Shown here one piece after another: positions 35,641-44,494 of a stretch of 64,000 bases of DNA. Source of the DNA: a bacterium (GTDB lineage: Bacteria > Sysuimicrobiota > Sysuimicrobiia > Sysuimicrobiales > Segetimicrobiaceae); NCBI GenBank assembly GCA_035295165.1, contig DATGJN010000088.1, forward strand, positions 24,953 through 88,952. Reading direction: 5' to 3'. How positions within the stretch are numbered: the stretch's first letter is position 1; every line of letters starts with the position of its first letter. The notes beneath the pieces are model-generated. The model was not told the DNA's origin and searched no databases. It was given only the letters and a program-made list of their open reading frames with translations. Made by a program: the position numbers and the translations under genes.

Positions 35641-36765
35641 TCACGCCCCCTTCTGCGTCTCGCCGGCCGGTGATGCCGGCGCGACGTACCCCTCGATCAC
35701 CACGTCCTCGCCGACCAGCCGGACGCCGGTACGCACCAGACGCCGCGCCTGCGCGAGCGCCTCGACGCCGTGCCCGCCGACCGGTCCCGGAGCCGGTCCG
35801 CCCACCAGCGTCGGCGCGACAAACGCCACGACCTTGTCGATGAGGCCCGCGTCCGCGAACGCACCGAGCACGGTGCCGCCCCCCTCGACGAGCAGGCTGA
35901 GCACCCCACGGCGCGCCAGCTCCCGCAAGAGCGCTACGAGATCCACGCGTCCGTCCGCCCCAGCGGCGCTCACGACCTCGACGCCCATCGCCTCGAGCGC
36001 CCGCCGGGTGTTCGGACGCCCGCGGTCCGTCGTCGCTACCACCACGGGTGTGCCGTCGCGTGCGAACACGCGGGCACCAAGAGAGATGCGCAGGGTGCTG
36101 TCGAGGACGATGCGCCGCGGGTTCCGCACGGCCGCGGGCGTCCGCGCGGTCAGGACGGGGTCGTCGCGGAGCACGGTCCCGATGCCGACGAGGATCGCGT
36201 CGGACGCCGCCCGTAGCTCGTGCGCCAGCGCCCGCGACGCCTCGCCCGAGATCCACTGCGATTCGCCGGACCGGGTCGCGATCCGACCGTCGAGCGTCAT
36301 CGCCCACTTCGCGGTGACGAAGGGCAGGCCGGTGGTCCGGTGCTTCACGTAGGCCTCGTTGAGCACCGTGGCCTCGCGCTCTGCGACGCCGACGCGGGTC
36401 TCGACCCCGGCTTCGGCCAGCCGGCGCAGCCCGCGGCCACCCATCCGATGATCGGGATCAGGCATCGCCGCCACGACACGCCGAATCCCCGCGCTGATGA
36501 TCGCCTCCGTGCACGGTGGCGTGCGCCCCCAGTGCACGCACGGCTCCAGCGTCACGTACAGTGTCGCGCCTCTGGCGCGCGACCCCGCCTCTCGAAGCGC
36601 GAACACCTCCGCGTGCGGATCGCCGAGACGGGGATGATATCCGGTCCCCACGACCTCGTCGCCGGCAACCACCACGGCGCCGACCATGGGATTGGGACTG
36701 GTCGCCCCCGCGCCCCGCCGCGCAAGGCGGAGCGCCTCGCGCATGTACCGTTCCTCGCTCTGCAC
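35641..36765 (-). CDS. ribD: Riboflavin biosynthesis deaminase/reductase
   Basis: 374 residues from GTG 36765. Deaminase domain: TSPNPMVGAV, the zinc-site HAEVFAL and LEPCVHWGRTPPC. Reductase domain: FVTAKWAMTLDGRIAT, SRALAHELRAASDAILVG and LLVEGGG. It performs the second and third steps of the GTP branch. The start is uncertain: TTG 36777, GTG 36765 or ATG 36744. GTG best fits the usual short N-terminus before the YMREAL helix, while ATG 36744 has the better spaced GAGG. First gene of the operon, directly after an FMN riboswitch and terminator. Confidence 0.95.
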   Translation of the reverse strand: MQSEERYMREALRLARRGAGATSPNPMVGAVVVAGDEVVGTGYHPRLGDPHAEVFALREAGSRARGATLYVTLEPCVHWGRTPPCTEAIISAGIRRVVAAMPDPDHRMGGRGLRRLAEAGVETRVGVAEREATVLNEAYVKHRTTGLPFVTAKWAMTLDGRIATRSGESQWISGEASRALAHELRAASDAILVGIGTVLRDDPVLTARTPAAVRNPRRIVLDSTLRISLGARVFARDGTPVVVATTDRGRPNTRRALEAMGVEVVSAAGADGRVDLVALLRELARRGVLSLLVEGGGTVLGAFADAGLIDKVVAFVAPTLVGGPAPGPVGGHGVEALAQARRLVRTGVRLVGEDVVIEGYVAPASPAGETQKGA

Positions 36766-36780
36766 GTCCGTCGCCAACGA

Positions 36781-36811
36781 AAACACCCCGAGGCAAATGT
36801 CACCCTCGGGG
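36781..36811 (-). terminator. Rho-independent terminator of the FMN riboswitch
   Basis: Read leftward: arms CCCCGAGG and CCTCGGGG around GTGACATTTG, followed by TGTTTTCG. The stem is a perfect 8 bp. It lies between the riboswitch aptamer and ribD, so FMN binding would favour this stem and stop transcription. Confidence 0.88.
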
Positions 36812-36837
36812 CAAAAAAGTGGCGCACATCCACAACG

Positions 36838-36974
36838 CCTTCTCCATCCGGACTGTACCGTCGGCTCTGGACTCTCACCAGATCCTGCGACTCCGCGGTA
36901 ACGCGGACCCGCTCGCGGGCTGTACCGCCGATCGGGAATTGCCGGCCGCACGGCCGGCTCACCCTGCCCCGAAG
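36838..36974 (-). ncRNA. FMN riboswitch (RFN element)
   Basis: Read leftward from 36974: CTTCGGGGCAGGGTG, then a variable arm, GATCGGCGGTACAGCCCGCGAGC, GGTGAGAGTCCAGAGCCGACGG, and GTCCGGATGGAGAAGG. These are the conserved six-helix junction blocks of the RFN aptamer, in order and with normal spacing, ending where the first strand (CTTC) pairs with the last (GAAG). It controls ribD and the genes after it. Confidence 0.96.
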
Positions 36975-37136
36975 GCTTTCAGATCTATGCGATTGTCCAC
37001 AGAATCATAGCATGCGGTGCGGGGTGGCGCAATCGACCGATCTGACTCCTACTGCGCGAGCGACGGATCAGCTACCTCAACTCCCGACGCTGCACCGGCC
37101 CAATTCGGATCTGGACCGAGCTTGGGGCGTTCGGGC

Positions 37137-37694
37137 TCAGCTGTCCCGGACGTTCCCAGGGGCGGGCAAGTCCGGCGCCTCCTCCGCAAGATCTCCCACC
37201 GTCCCGCCGGTCGCGCGCACCAGGTCGTCCGGTGCGATCGCGAACACCGTGTTCGCCGTCCCCGCGGCCGCGTACACGACCGGATGCGCAAGCAGCGCCC
37301 GATCGAGGTACACTGGAAGCGACGTGGCGTGGCCAAGCGGCGGCACGCCGCCGATGCTGAACCCGGTCGCGTCCCTGGTCGTCTTCGCGGTCGCTTTCTC
37401 CACCCGCGACGCACCCGCAAGGCCAGCCACCTTGCGCACGTCCACACGGTTCGCGCCGGACGCAAGCACCAGGATCGGACGCTCATCGGCGAGGAACACG
37501 AGCGACTTCACGATCTGCGCCACGGAGGTGCCCACGGCGCGCGCGGCGTCGTGGGCGGTGCGGGTACCGGCCGGGTACTCGAGAATCTCGAGCGGGAGAC
37601 GGCGCTCCGCCAGCGCTGTGCGCACGCGCTCGACCGCGGCGTCCGCTCCACTCGAGCCGGGCGGCGGAGCGCCCGCATCATTCGGGACGGTCAC
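37137..37694 (-). CDS. YbaK/EbsC family aminoacyl-tRNA deacylase
   Basis: 185 residues. YbaK-like fold: GTSVAQIVKSLVFLAD with the conserved lysine, VDVRKVAGL, and GFSIGGVPPLGHAT, the substrate loop of the family. Such proteins hydrolyse mis-charged Cys- or Ala-tRNA(Pro). The proS gene 1.3 kb upstream on the same strand makes that role fitting. GTG 37694 overlaps the cytochrome stop (GTGA). N-terminal 20 residues are extra and disordered. Confidence 0.85.
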   Translation of the reverse strand: MTVPNDAGAPPPGSSGADAAVERVRTALAERRLPLEILEYPAGTRTAHDAARAVGTSVAQIVKSLVFLADERPILVLASGANRVDVRKVAGLAGASRVEKATAKTTRDATGFSIGGVPPLGHATSLPVYLDRALLAHPVVYAAAGTANTVFAIAPDDLVRATGGTVGDLAEEAPDLPAPGNVRDS

Positions 37695-38242
37695 TTGGAC
37701 GCGGAGAAGCTCTTCACGTACAGGATCAGCAGCCATCGCTGCTGCGGGGTCAACGAGCCTTCCCACGGCGGCATCGCGGACCCGGCGGCGCTGAACGGCG
37801 GAACGCTGCCGCCCTTCGTCACCCGCCAGAAGTAGTAGCCATCCGGCAACTTCGCGTGGATCGGAGTGCGGAAGTCAGCTGGCTTCGGGTTCAGCGCGGA
37901 CGCGGCCGGACCGTCCCCCGCCCCAGCGGCGCCGTGACACGGCGCGCAGTTGGCGTTGAACAGCTGCTTCGCGCTGGAGAGGTTCGCGGGCGTCGCCGTC
38001 AGCGGGTCCTTCATGCTCGCATACTCCGCGGGCGGTTCCGGCCTGGACGCGTTCGGGTTCTTCGGATAGTCGGTGGTCGCCGCCAGCGCGGGACCGGTGA
38101 ACGGCGCGGACGACACCTGTGCGGTGGGCCCTGACGGCTGCTGCGGGTGTGTCCGCATCGAGAGTATCTGCCGTCCCGTACAGGCCGTTAGCCCGAGGCA
38201 CGCCAGCAAGAACGCCCCGGCGAGGAGCGCACGGGAAGACAT
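37691..38242 (-). CDS. Cytochrome c lipoprotein
   Basis: 183 residues. Lipobox LGLTAC near residue 21 marks attachment to the membrane after export. The single haem motif is CAPCH at about 99-103, and the probable Met ligand lies in AMPPWEG near residue 157. KQLFNANCAPCHGAAGAGDGPAA is a typical mono-haem c opening. It should carry electrons in the respiratory chain or to a partner oxidase. It is coupled to the YbaK-type gene by a GTGA overlap and lies after a TlpA-like redoxin. Confidence 0.9.
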   Translation of the reverse strand: MSSRALLAGAFLLACLGLTACTGRQILSMRTHPQQPSGPTAQVSSAPFTGPALAATTDYPKNPNASRPEPPAEYASMKDPLTATPANLSSAKQLFNANCAPCHGAAGAGDGPAASALNPKPADFRTPIHAKLPDGYYFWRVTKGGSVPPFSAAGSAMPPWEGSLTPQQRWLLILYVKSFSASK

Positions 38243-38378
38243 GTCCCACCCCCGAACAACAACAAAGGATTGGCACGCGCGACCGTCGCGACAGAAAATG
38301 CCCTGGCGCTCTCCTTATCCGACGGCGCCGGATTTCCCTGCGCCCCCGCCGCGGGTGGCGCGCCAGCACGGCGCCCGT

Positions 38379-38984
38379 CTACCGCGGCGCCTGCAGCAAC
38401 CGGTCGAGGCGGGTGGTCACCGCGCGCTCGGCGTCCGGCCCGACGAACCCTCCGACCTCGGCGTCGCGGACGACGCCGTCGGGACCGACGAACACCGTCG
38501 TCGGCAGCCCGAAGATCCCATAGAGGCGAAGCGGCCGGTCGTCCCGCGCGATCACCAGCGGGTAGTCCACGTGGTAGCGCAGCGCGAAGCCGCGCGCCGC
38601 GTTGGCGTCGTCCTCCGCGTCCACGCCCACGAACACGACGCCGCGGGGTCCGTAGGTCTGGTGCAGGCGCACGAGGAGCGGCGTCTCGGCCTGACACGGC
38701 CCGCACCACGACGCCCAGAAGTTGAGCACAACCGGTCGGCCTCGGAAACTGCGCAGGTCGAGCACCCCCCCGCCCCCGAGCCGTTCCAGCGCGAGGGCGG
38801 GCGCGGGCTTTCCCAGGAGCGACGACGCCGGCAGGGACCCGGACGGCCGGGTGGCGCGCAACAGCGCCTCCGTCCCGGTCCACACGGCCACCACGAGCAC
38901 GCCGATCGCGGCGCCGATGAGCGCGCTCCACAGCAACGGCGACCGGCGCATTCGCTGCCGCCAGGACACCATGCCGCCCATCAC
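38379..38984 (-). CDS. TlpA/ResA-like membrane-anchored thiol redoxin
   Basis: 201 residues. One N-terminal membrane helix (LLWSALIGAAIGVLVVAVW), then a thioredoxin fold: PVVLNFWASWCGPCQAETPLL with the CGPC redox pair, VFVGVDAEDDANAARGF and GIFGLPTTVFVG with the cis-proline. The active site faces outside. It likely reduces haem-binding cysteines of apocytochromes, which fits the cytochrome c gene next to it. ATG 38984 lies three bases after the proS stop, so it is in the same operon. Confidence 0.88.
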   Translation of the reverse strand: MMGGMVSWRQRMRRSPLLWSALIGAAIGVLVVAVWTGTEALLRATRPSGSLPASSLLGKPAPALALERLGGGGVLDLRSFRGRPVVLNFWASWCGPCQAETPLLVRLHQTYGPRGVVFVGVDAEDDANAARGFALRYHVDYPLVIARDDRPLRLYGIFGLPTTVFVGPDGVVRDAEVGGFVGPDAERAVTTRLDRLLQAPR

Positions 38985-38987
38985 CGG

Positions 38988-40454
38988 TCAGTAGGCGCGC
39001 GCGTAGTACACGACCTGCGTCGCGGGCGCGCCGCACGCGAGACACGGGCCGGTCGCAGGATCGTCCGTCACCACGCGGGGTGAGGCACCGCTCACCTGAC
39101 GCAACCGCCCCTCGCACATCGCCGCGTCACACGACTGCACGCGCACGAACCCGCGCCGTTGCGCGACCGCCTCCGCCAGTTCGTCCGTAGTCGCCGCCGA
39201 GACGATGTGCGCGTCGAGATACGCCTTCGCCCGGCGGAACAGCTCCACTCCGTGCTCGGTCAACGCCGCCGCGACCGCCTCCACGATCCCGTCGAGCGGC
39301 ACGGCGCGCTTCGCTCCCCCGATCCGCGGGACCAGCATCGCCTGCCGTTGCGCGAGGTCTCGCGGGCCGAGCTCCACCCGCACCGGCACGCCCCGCATCT
39401 CCCAATCGTTGAACTTGTACCCCGGCGTGACCTCGGTGCGGGCGTCCATGCGCACGCGCACGCCTGCGGCCTCGAGCCGCGCGGCCAGATCCCGCGCCTC
39501 CTGCAGCACCGCGTCGCGGTCCTTGCCGCTGAGAATCGGCACGATCACGACCTGGAACGGCGCGACGCGGGGGGGCAGCACAAGCCCGCGGTCGTCGCCA
39601 TGAACCATGATCAGCCCGCCGAGCAGGCGCCAGCTGGCGCCCCAGGACGTCGTGTGGACATGCTTCTCCGTGTTGTCGCTGTCGAGAAACTTGATGTCGA
39701 ACGCGCGCGCAAAGTTCTGGCCGAGGTTGTGCGAGGTGCCGGACTGCAGCGCCTGTCCGTCAGGCATCAGCGCCTCGATGGTGTACGAGCGCACCGCGCC
39801 GGGGAACTTCTCGCTCTCTGGCTTCCGCCCCGACAGCACCGGGATCGCGAGGTCGGTCTCGACGAAGTCGCGGTACACCTCGAGCATCTGACGCGCCTCG
39901 GCTTCTCCTTCCTCGGCAGTGCGGTGCGCGGTGTGGCCCTCCTGCCAGAGGAACTCCATCGTCCGCAGGAACGGCCGTGTCGCCTTCTCCCACCGCACCA
40001 CGTTGTTCCACAGATTGATCAGCACCGGCAGATCGCGGTACGACCGGATCCAGCGCGCGTACATATGCCCGACGATCGTCTCGGACGTCGGCCGCACGCC
40101 GAGCGGCTCGGCCAGTTCCTCGCCGCCGCCGCGCGTGACCCACGCGATCTCTGGCGCGAAGCCCTCGACGTGCTCAGCTTCGCGCGCGAAGAACCCCTGC
40201 GGAATGAAGAGCGGGAAGTAGGCGTTGGTGTGCCCGGTCGCCTTGAAGCGGCGGTCGAGGCCGTGCTGCATCAGCTCCCAGATCGTGTACCCGTACGGCC
40301 GGACGACGATGCAACCGCGCACCGGGGCGTAGTCGGCAAGCTCGGCCTTCAGCACGACGGCGGTGTACCAATCGGAGAACTCCGCGTCCTTCGGAGGGAT
40401 TTCCTTGACGTACCCGCTCTCCTCGAACGGTTGTCCTGCGGCCCGCCGCGACAT
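38988..40454 (-). CDS. proS: Prolyl-tRNA synthetase, short archaeal/eukaryote-like type
   Basis: 488 residues, the size of type 3 ProRS without the editing insertion of the long bacterial form. Class II motifs: motif 2 in RWEKATRPFLRTMEFLWQEGHTAH, motif 3 in GDDRGLVLPPRVAP. The C-terminal zinc-like domain has cysteines in SCDAAMCEG and GPCLACGAP and ends in YYARAY, as in archaeal enzymes. It charges tRNA-Pro. ATG 40454 has GGGAGG six bases before. The lack of an editing domain fits the separate YbaK-type deacylase downstream. Confidence 0.95.
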   Translation of the reverse strand: MSRRAAGQPFEESGYVKEIPPKDAEFSDWYTAVVLKAELADYAPVRGCIVVRPYGYTIWELMQHGLDRRFKATGHTNAYFPLFIPQGFFAREAEHVEGFAPEIAWVTRGGGEELAEPLGVRPTSETIVGHMYARWIRSYRDLPVLINLWNNVVRWEKATRPFLRTMEFLWQEGHTAHRTAEEGEAEARQMLEVYRDFVETDLAIPVLSGRKPESEKFPGAVRSYTIEALMPDGQALQSGTSHNLGQNFARAFDIKFLDSDNTEKHVHTTSWGASWRLLGGLIMVHGDDRGLVLPPRVAPFQVVIVPILSGKDRDAVLQEARDLAARLEAAGVRVRMDARTEVTPGYKFNDWEMRGVPVRVELGPRDLAQRQAMLVPRIGGAKRAVPLDGIVEAVAAALTEHGVELFRRAKAYLDAHIVSAATTDELAEAVAQRRGFVRVQSCDAAMCEGRLRQVSGASPRVVTDDPATGPCLACGAPATQVVYYARAY

Positions 40455-40516
40455 CCTCCGCCTCCCATCGCCCGAGGGTCTCCACGGAGCGCGCCCGGCG
40501 CGACGCGCCGGGGCCG

Positions 40517-40565
40517 GCAACGGAGGAGCCTCCGCGTCCCGGGGACGGGAGGCCCCTCTCGTTGC
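40517..40565 (-). promoter_or_regulatory. Long leader hairpin ahead of proS
   Basis: Read leftward, GCAACG, GAGG, GCCTCC and CGTCC pair in order with GGACG, GGAGGC, CCTC and CGTTGC, giving about 20 base pairs with small bulges. It lies 63 bases before the proS start codon and after the rhodanese gene. There is no T-run, so it could be a terminator remnant, an RNase site or a leader attenuator. T-box sequence features are absent. Confidence 0.55.
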
Positions 40566-40653
40566 GACGCCATTCTAGCACGGTCGCTCGGCGACCGTCA
40601 AACGACGCTCGCTCCCCATCCCGCGGCCGGATCGGCCGCTCGCGGGGCGACCG

Positions 40654-41499
40654 CTACGGCTTCTCGATCGGAGCGCCGACCAAGCTGCCCCACTCGGTCC
40701 AGGAGCCGTCGTAGTTGCGCACGTTCGGATAGCCGAGCAGCTTCGCCAACGTGAACCACGTCAGCGATGAACGCTCGCCGATCCGGCAGTACGCGATGAC
40801 CTCTTTGTCGGGCGTAATCCCCTTCGCCTCGTAGAGGGCGCGGAGTTCCTCGGGCGACTTGAACGTGCCGTCCTCGCGCACGTTCTGCCCCCACGGAATG
40901 TGCTGAGCGCCCGGAATGTGGCCGCCGCGCTGTGCGCCCTCCTGCGGATACGCCGGCATCGCGATCAGCTCGCCGCTATACTCTTGCGGGCTCCGGACGT
41001 CCACGAGTGCGACGCCCTTCCCGAGCTTCGAGAGCACCTGATCCCGGAACGCGCGGATGCTCACATCGGCGTCTTTCGCGCGGAACGTCGCGCGCGGATG
41101 CGCAGGCACGTCGGTCACGATCGGGCGCCCCTCCGCGATCCACTTCGCGCGGCCGCCGTTCAGGATGCGCGCGCGCTCCACGCCGTAGATCGAGAGCAGC
41201 CAGAACGTGTACGTCGCGAACCAGTTGTTCTTGTCGCCGTAGAGCACCACGGTGGTGTCGTTCCCGATGCCGTGCGCCCCGAGCAGCGCCTCGACTTGGG
41301 CCTTGTCGATCCAGTCGCGCCGAATCCCGTCCTGCAGCTGCGACTTCCAGTTGAAGTGCACCGCCCCCGGGATGTGTCCCTGATCGTACAAGGTGAGGTC
41401 TTCCGACACCTCCACGACCCGGACTTTGGGATCTTTCAGATGTTCGCTTAGCCAGGGTGTCTCGACGAGCACCTCGGGATGAGCGTAGGAAGCTGGCAT
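40654..41499 (-). CDS. Thiosulfate/3-mercaptopyruvate sulfurtransferase (two-domain rhodanese)
   Basis: 281 residues, two rhodanese domains. The N-terminal one is inactive; the second holds the active-site CRIGERSS loop (Cys near residue 238), close to the thiosulfate-type CRxGxRx[12 protein letters not shown] and [13 protein letters not shown] are typical of each repeat. It moves a sulfane sulfur atom from thiosulfate (or mercaptopyruvate) to acceptors. Start ATG 41499 with GGAGG upstream. A 210-base leader with a structured block precedes it, and a TTGACA promoter. Confidence 0.92.
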   Translation of the reverse strand: MPASYAHPEVLVETPWLSEHLKDPKVRVVEVSEDLTLYDQGHIPGAVHFNWKSQLQDGIRRDWIDKAQVEALLGAHGIGNDTTVVLYGDKNNWFATYTFWLLSIYGVERARILNGGRAKWIAEGRPIVTDVPAHPRATFRAKDADVSIRAFRDQVLSKLGKGVALVDVRSPQEYSGELIAMPAYPQEGAQRGGHIPGAQHIPWGQNVREDGTFKSPEELRALYEAKGITPDKEVIAYCRIGERSSLTWFTLAKLLGYPNVRNYDGSWTEWGSLVGAPIEKP

Positions 41500-41570
41500 T
41501 GGCGTCCTCCCTCTCCATGATGATGTGTCGCGCAGGCCGCCCGCACAACGGCACAGCGATCCCCTCGGGG

Positions 41571-41657
41571 AGCGGAGGCCAAGCGGTCAGGAGCCTTCGG
41601 CGGGAACCACGCGGTCAGGGGGAACCGTCCCCAGCGAGGGCGAGCGTGGCCTCCGCT
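41571..41657 (-). ncRNA. Candidate structured leader RNA of the rhodanese gene
   Basis: Read leftward: perfect 11-bp outer stem AGCGGAGGCCA / TGGCCTCCGCT enclosing 65 bases. Inside are a GGGGACGG-TTCCCC hairpin and two copies of CCTGACCGCKTGG, 28 bases apart. Right after comes CCCCGAGGGG, another small hairpin. It lies 72 bases before the start codon within a 210-base leader. It does not match any riboswitch consensus I know. It is a candidate only. Confidence 0.4.
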
Positions 41658-41716
41658 TCGGACAGATGCATTGCCGCGGGACGTAAGGCGTGCGAGCGAA
41701 CCTCATGACAATCCCA

Positions 41717-41745
41717 CAAGTAGCACGCGCGTCAGCGCCTGTCAA
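41717..41745 (-). promoter_or_regulatory. Candidate sigma-70-type promoter for the rhodanese gene
   Basis: Read leftward: TTGACA (41745-41740), 17-base spacer, TACTTG (41722-41717). The -35 is perfect, the -10 moderate. Transcription would start near 41710 and give a leader of about 210 bases that includes the structured block. Confidence 0.45.
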
Positions 41746-42022
41746 GGCCATCGGCGTCCGTACTTCATGCGCGGCCCGAGCGACGCACAATTCGGCACGC
41801 CGCCATGCCTGTTCTCGAACACAAGCGCGATGCCGAGATCCTGGCCAGGACCACGGGACGGTCGGGCCAACGCGTCGATTCGTCCGCCTTTGCCGGACAC
41901 GGGAATGTTCGTCCGGCCTTTGCGCGCGGACTTCCATTTCGTCCTTCCCGTACTCCCGTTTCTCGCGCGCCCGGCGGACACCGGTCACCCCGACGTCATG
42001 CCGCGCGCCCGGGGTGTTCCGA

Positions 42023-42988
42023 TCAATGCGCGGGACGGGTGACGCCCTGCTGGGACCGCCACGGTGGTGGCGATATGGCGATGGCATCGTTCGCGTAGGC
42101 CCGCAGGTACTGGAACGACACAAATCCATACCCGGCGTTGCCGAAGTTTGTCCCCATGCTATTGCGAAAGATGAAATATCCGCCGCCGGGGAACAAACGT
42201 GACTCGCGAAAACCGACGAGGTCGATAGAATGACCATCGTACATCGGATTCAGCGCCGGATTCGAGTTCGAGTTGGCGCTGCGGGGATAATCCTTCAGCA
42301 GCGGTACGCCGTCGACGTTCACGGTGGCGAAGTTGGTGAGCCACCAGATCCCCGTGGCCACCGGACGGCCGGAGCGGAGCGTCGCGAGCACATGTTGCAA
42401 CTCCGCGGGGGTCATCCCCTTCGTGTCGTCCCAGACCTTGAGGGTCGTGAACGGATACCGTACCGGAAACATCGCCTTCGCCGCGGCAATCGTCACGGCG
42501 CTCGGCGTCACGGGACGTTTGGGATTGTACGCCGCCCGGTAGGGCATGCTCGCGCTTGTGGCGATCGCCCATACCCGATACCCTCTGATGAACTTCGTGA
42601 AGAACCCGCCGTCGCTGGCCTCGCCCGTTGCCTTGTTGCCGGCCCAGTTGAGGTACTCCTCCGACAGGGCGTCTGCGCCGCCATGCGCGCCCGTCATGCC
42701 GGCTCGCTGATACTCGATCAAAAAGGTCGTGGCGAAGACCGTGCATGTCCCGCGATTCCCCTGGTCGCGAATCTGCAATCCGCGGCTCCTGATCTTGGGC
42801 CGAAGATCGACCTCCGGCAGGTGACCAGGAGCAAAATGTTCGATGAAGCTGATATGAATCGACGGCGCGGGCCGCCACGCGGGGTTCGGGAATGGACCTG
42901 CAGCGGTTACCCAAGGCGGGATCGACACCGTCTCAACGAGCAACCAGAAGAACGCACAGACGAGGACCCAAGCAAGCGACTTCGTCAC
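42023..42988 (-). CDS. Secreted papain-like cysteine protease (C1A family)
   Basis: 321 residues with a signal or anchor segment (LAWVLVCAFFWLLVETV). The papain triad is seen: RDQGNRGTCTVFATTFLIEY holds the oxyanion Gln and the catalytic Cys, DGHSIDLVGF the His, and FRNSMGTNFGNAGYGFVSF the Asn followed by the GxxGY motif. This fold is rare in ordinary bacteria and often degrades or processes extracellular proteins. No long pro-peptide domain is evident. GTG 42988 has GGGAGG five bases before it. Confidence 0.88.
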   Translation of the reverse strand: MTKSLAWVLVCAFFWLLVETVSIPPWVTAAGPFPNPAWRPAPSIHISFIEHFAPGHLPEVDLRPKIRSRGLQIRDQGNRGTCTVFATTFLIEYQRAGMTGAHGGADALSEEYLNWAGNKATGEASDGGFFTKFIRGYRVWAIATSASMPYRAAYNPKRPVTPSAVTIAAAKAMFPVRYPFTTLKVWDDTKGMTPAELQHVLATLRSGRPVATGIWWLTNFATVNVDGVPLLKDYPRSANSNSNPALNPMYDGHSIDLVGFRESRLFPGGGYFIFRNSMGTNFGNAGYGFVSFQYLRAYANDAIAISPPPWRSQQGVTRPAH

Positions 42989-43606
42989 GCGCGCCTCCCG
43001 GCAACCGCCTCTGCCGCAGGTTCGGTACCTGTTGCGCGTATCCTGCCGCGCCCGGACGCCGATCGCCCACAAGGCCCCACACCTTGCCTCGGAGGTAGGT
43101 ATGCCATGACGTGGTTCAGGACGACGCGAATCTAGGCGGCGGGGAACGTGGTCTCATGCGCGGCAGAAGGTCGCTGCCCCTGCACGGAATGATCGCCAGC
43201 TGTCACACGAGACGCTTCGTTGGCATGTCCTGCGCCTCAGTTCTGATCCGCGCGCGCCTTTAGCGGGATGGGAGATAACCCCCCCGAAACCACGCGCGCG
43301 GCCGTGTTTGAGAGTCTGGCAGCAGGACATCGGACTGTCCAGAAACCGACGATCAGGCGTCCTTCCTCTGGACCTATAAAAAGGAAGGCTGTCCAACTGC
43401 GCACAATTGCAAGTACATGGCTGGCGTTGAAGATCGATGCTCCAAGGAATCGCGAGAGGCCGACAGTCAGATTGACTGCGCCTACACTGCCAAGGAAGTT
43501 GCCTTCGCAGGCCGTGTGGCACATCCTCGCGCACGGCGGGCGAAGTCTACCGTCGAGAGCAGGGCGACCCACCTGCGTCTCTGACGCCGATCCCGAGGAG
43601 TGATTG
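42989..43606. other. Gene-free space before uppP
   Basis: 618 bases. GC content falls visibly in 43300-43480. ORFs on both strands (43268-43603 forward, 43237-43698 reverse) lack family features, and the reverse one runs into uppP. CCTATAAAAAGG at about 43370 is a short palindrome-like element. I see no RNA family here. Confidence 0.45.
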
Positions 43607-44439
43607 ATGTCGTCGGTGTGGCTTGCCGTAATAGCCGGCATGGTGCAGGGCATCGTGGAGTGGCTGCCGGTAAGCAGCAAGACGATGATCACGCTCATCT
43701 TCGCGGCGGCAGGCTATTCGTTCGGGACCGCCTACGTCCTGGGGCTCCTCGCGAACATGGGGTCTTTCCTGGCCGCGCTGTGGTACTTCCGCCGGGATCT
43801 CGTCGCCGCGCTCGGCGGCGCCCGCCGGCCGTTCGCCGGCACACCGGGAGCCCGCACGCTGCGCTACTTGGTCCTGGCCACGGCGGCGACCGGGGTGGTT
43901 GGGGTCCCGATCTACGAGCTCGTCAAGCACGCGCTCACCGCCGCCACGGGGACCGCGGCCATGCTCGCGATCGGCGTCCTGCTCCTGGGGACGAGCATCG
44001 TCAACGCACGCCGCGAGCGCCTGACGCGCACCGCGCAGGAGGGCGCCCTCGACGCGCCCGGACCCGTCGTGTCGCTGATCGTCGGAGCCTGTCAGGGACT
44101 CGCCGCCCTGCCGGGAGTCAGCCGCAGCGCGATGACGGTGACGCCCCTCCTACTGCGCGGATACAGCGCGAACGCGGCGCTGCGGTTCTCGTTCCTGCTG
44201 GATGTCCCCGCCCTGCTGGGCGCCGGGCTCGTGCCGCTCATCGTCGAACACGGCGCCGCCCGCCCGCTCGCCCACGTCACCTCACGACCGTGGCGGCGTT
44301 GCTCGCGGTCTCGGCCGTCGTCAGCTTCGCGACCATCGACGCCGTGCTGCGGGCGACCCTGCGGCTTCGCAGTTCCGTGATCACACTCGTGATCGGCGTG
44401 CTGACGATCGCGTCAGCCTTCGTGTTCCGCCTGCGCTGA
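43607..44439 (+). pseudogene. uppP: Undecaprenyl-diphosphatase, frameshifted near the C-terminus
   Basis: UppP/BacA recycles the undecaprenyl-PP carrier of cell-wall synthesis and causes bacitracin resistance. Most of the protein is intact: MVQGIVEWLPVSSKTM (first active-site loop), and GACQGLAALPGVSRSAMTVTPLL (second loop with the conserved Ser-Arg). At about 44275-44281 the frame must shift by one base. Then LTTVAALLAVSAVVSFATIDAVL and IGVLTIASAFVFRLR restore the last two membrane helices and stop at 44439. Without the shift the tail is Arg/Ser-rich and would not be a membrane segment. Either a real frameshift or a sequence error. GAGGAG precedes the ATG. Confidence 0.82.
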
Positions 44440-44494
44440 CAGCGGGGACAATCTCACCTCTGTCTTAGCGTTCCCGTCGGCTTCCGGGATCGGC

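Larger units (their letters stand above)
41500..42022. other. Long non-coding space between rhodanese and protease genes
   Basis: 523 bases without a supported gene. The left part holds the rhodanese leader and promoter described separately. The right part (41750-42022) shows only unsupported ORFs on both strands and no terminator-like hairpin with a T-run. Confidence 0.5.

Noticed and set aside
40455..40653. T-box riboswitch before proS
   Set aside because: The T-box antiterminator sequence (AGGGTGGNACCGCG) is absent; only a plain hairpin is seen.
43237..43698. Reverse ORF of 153 codons before uppP
   Set aside because: It runs through the start of uppP, has no ribosome site and no domain.
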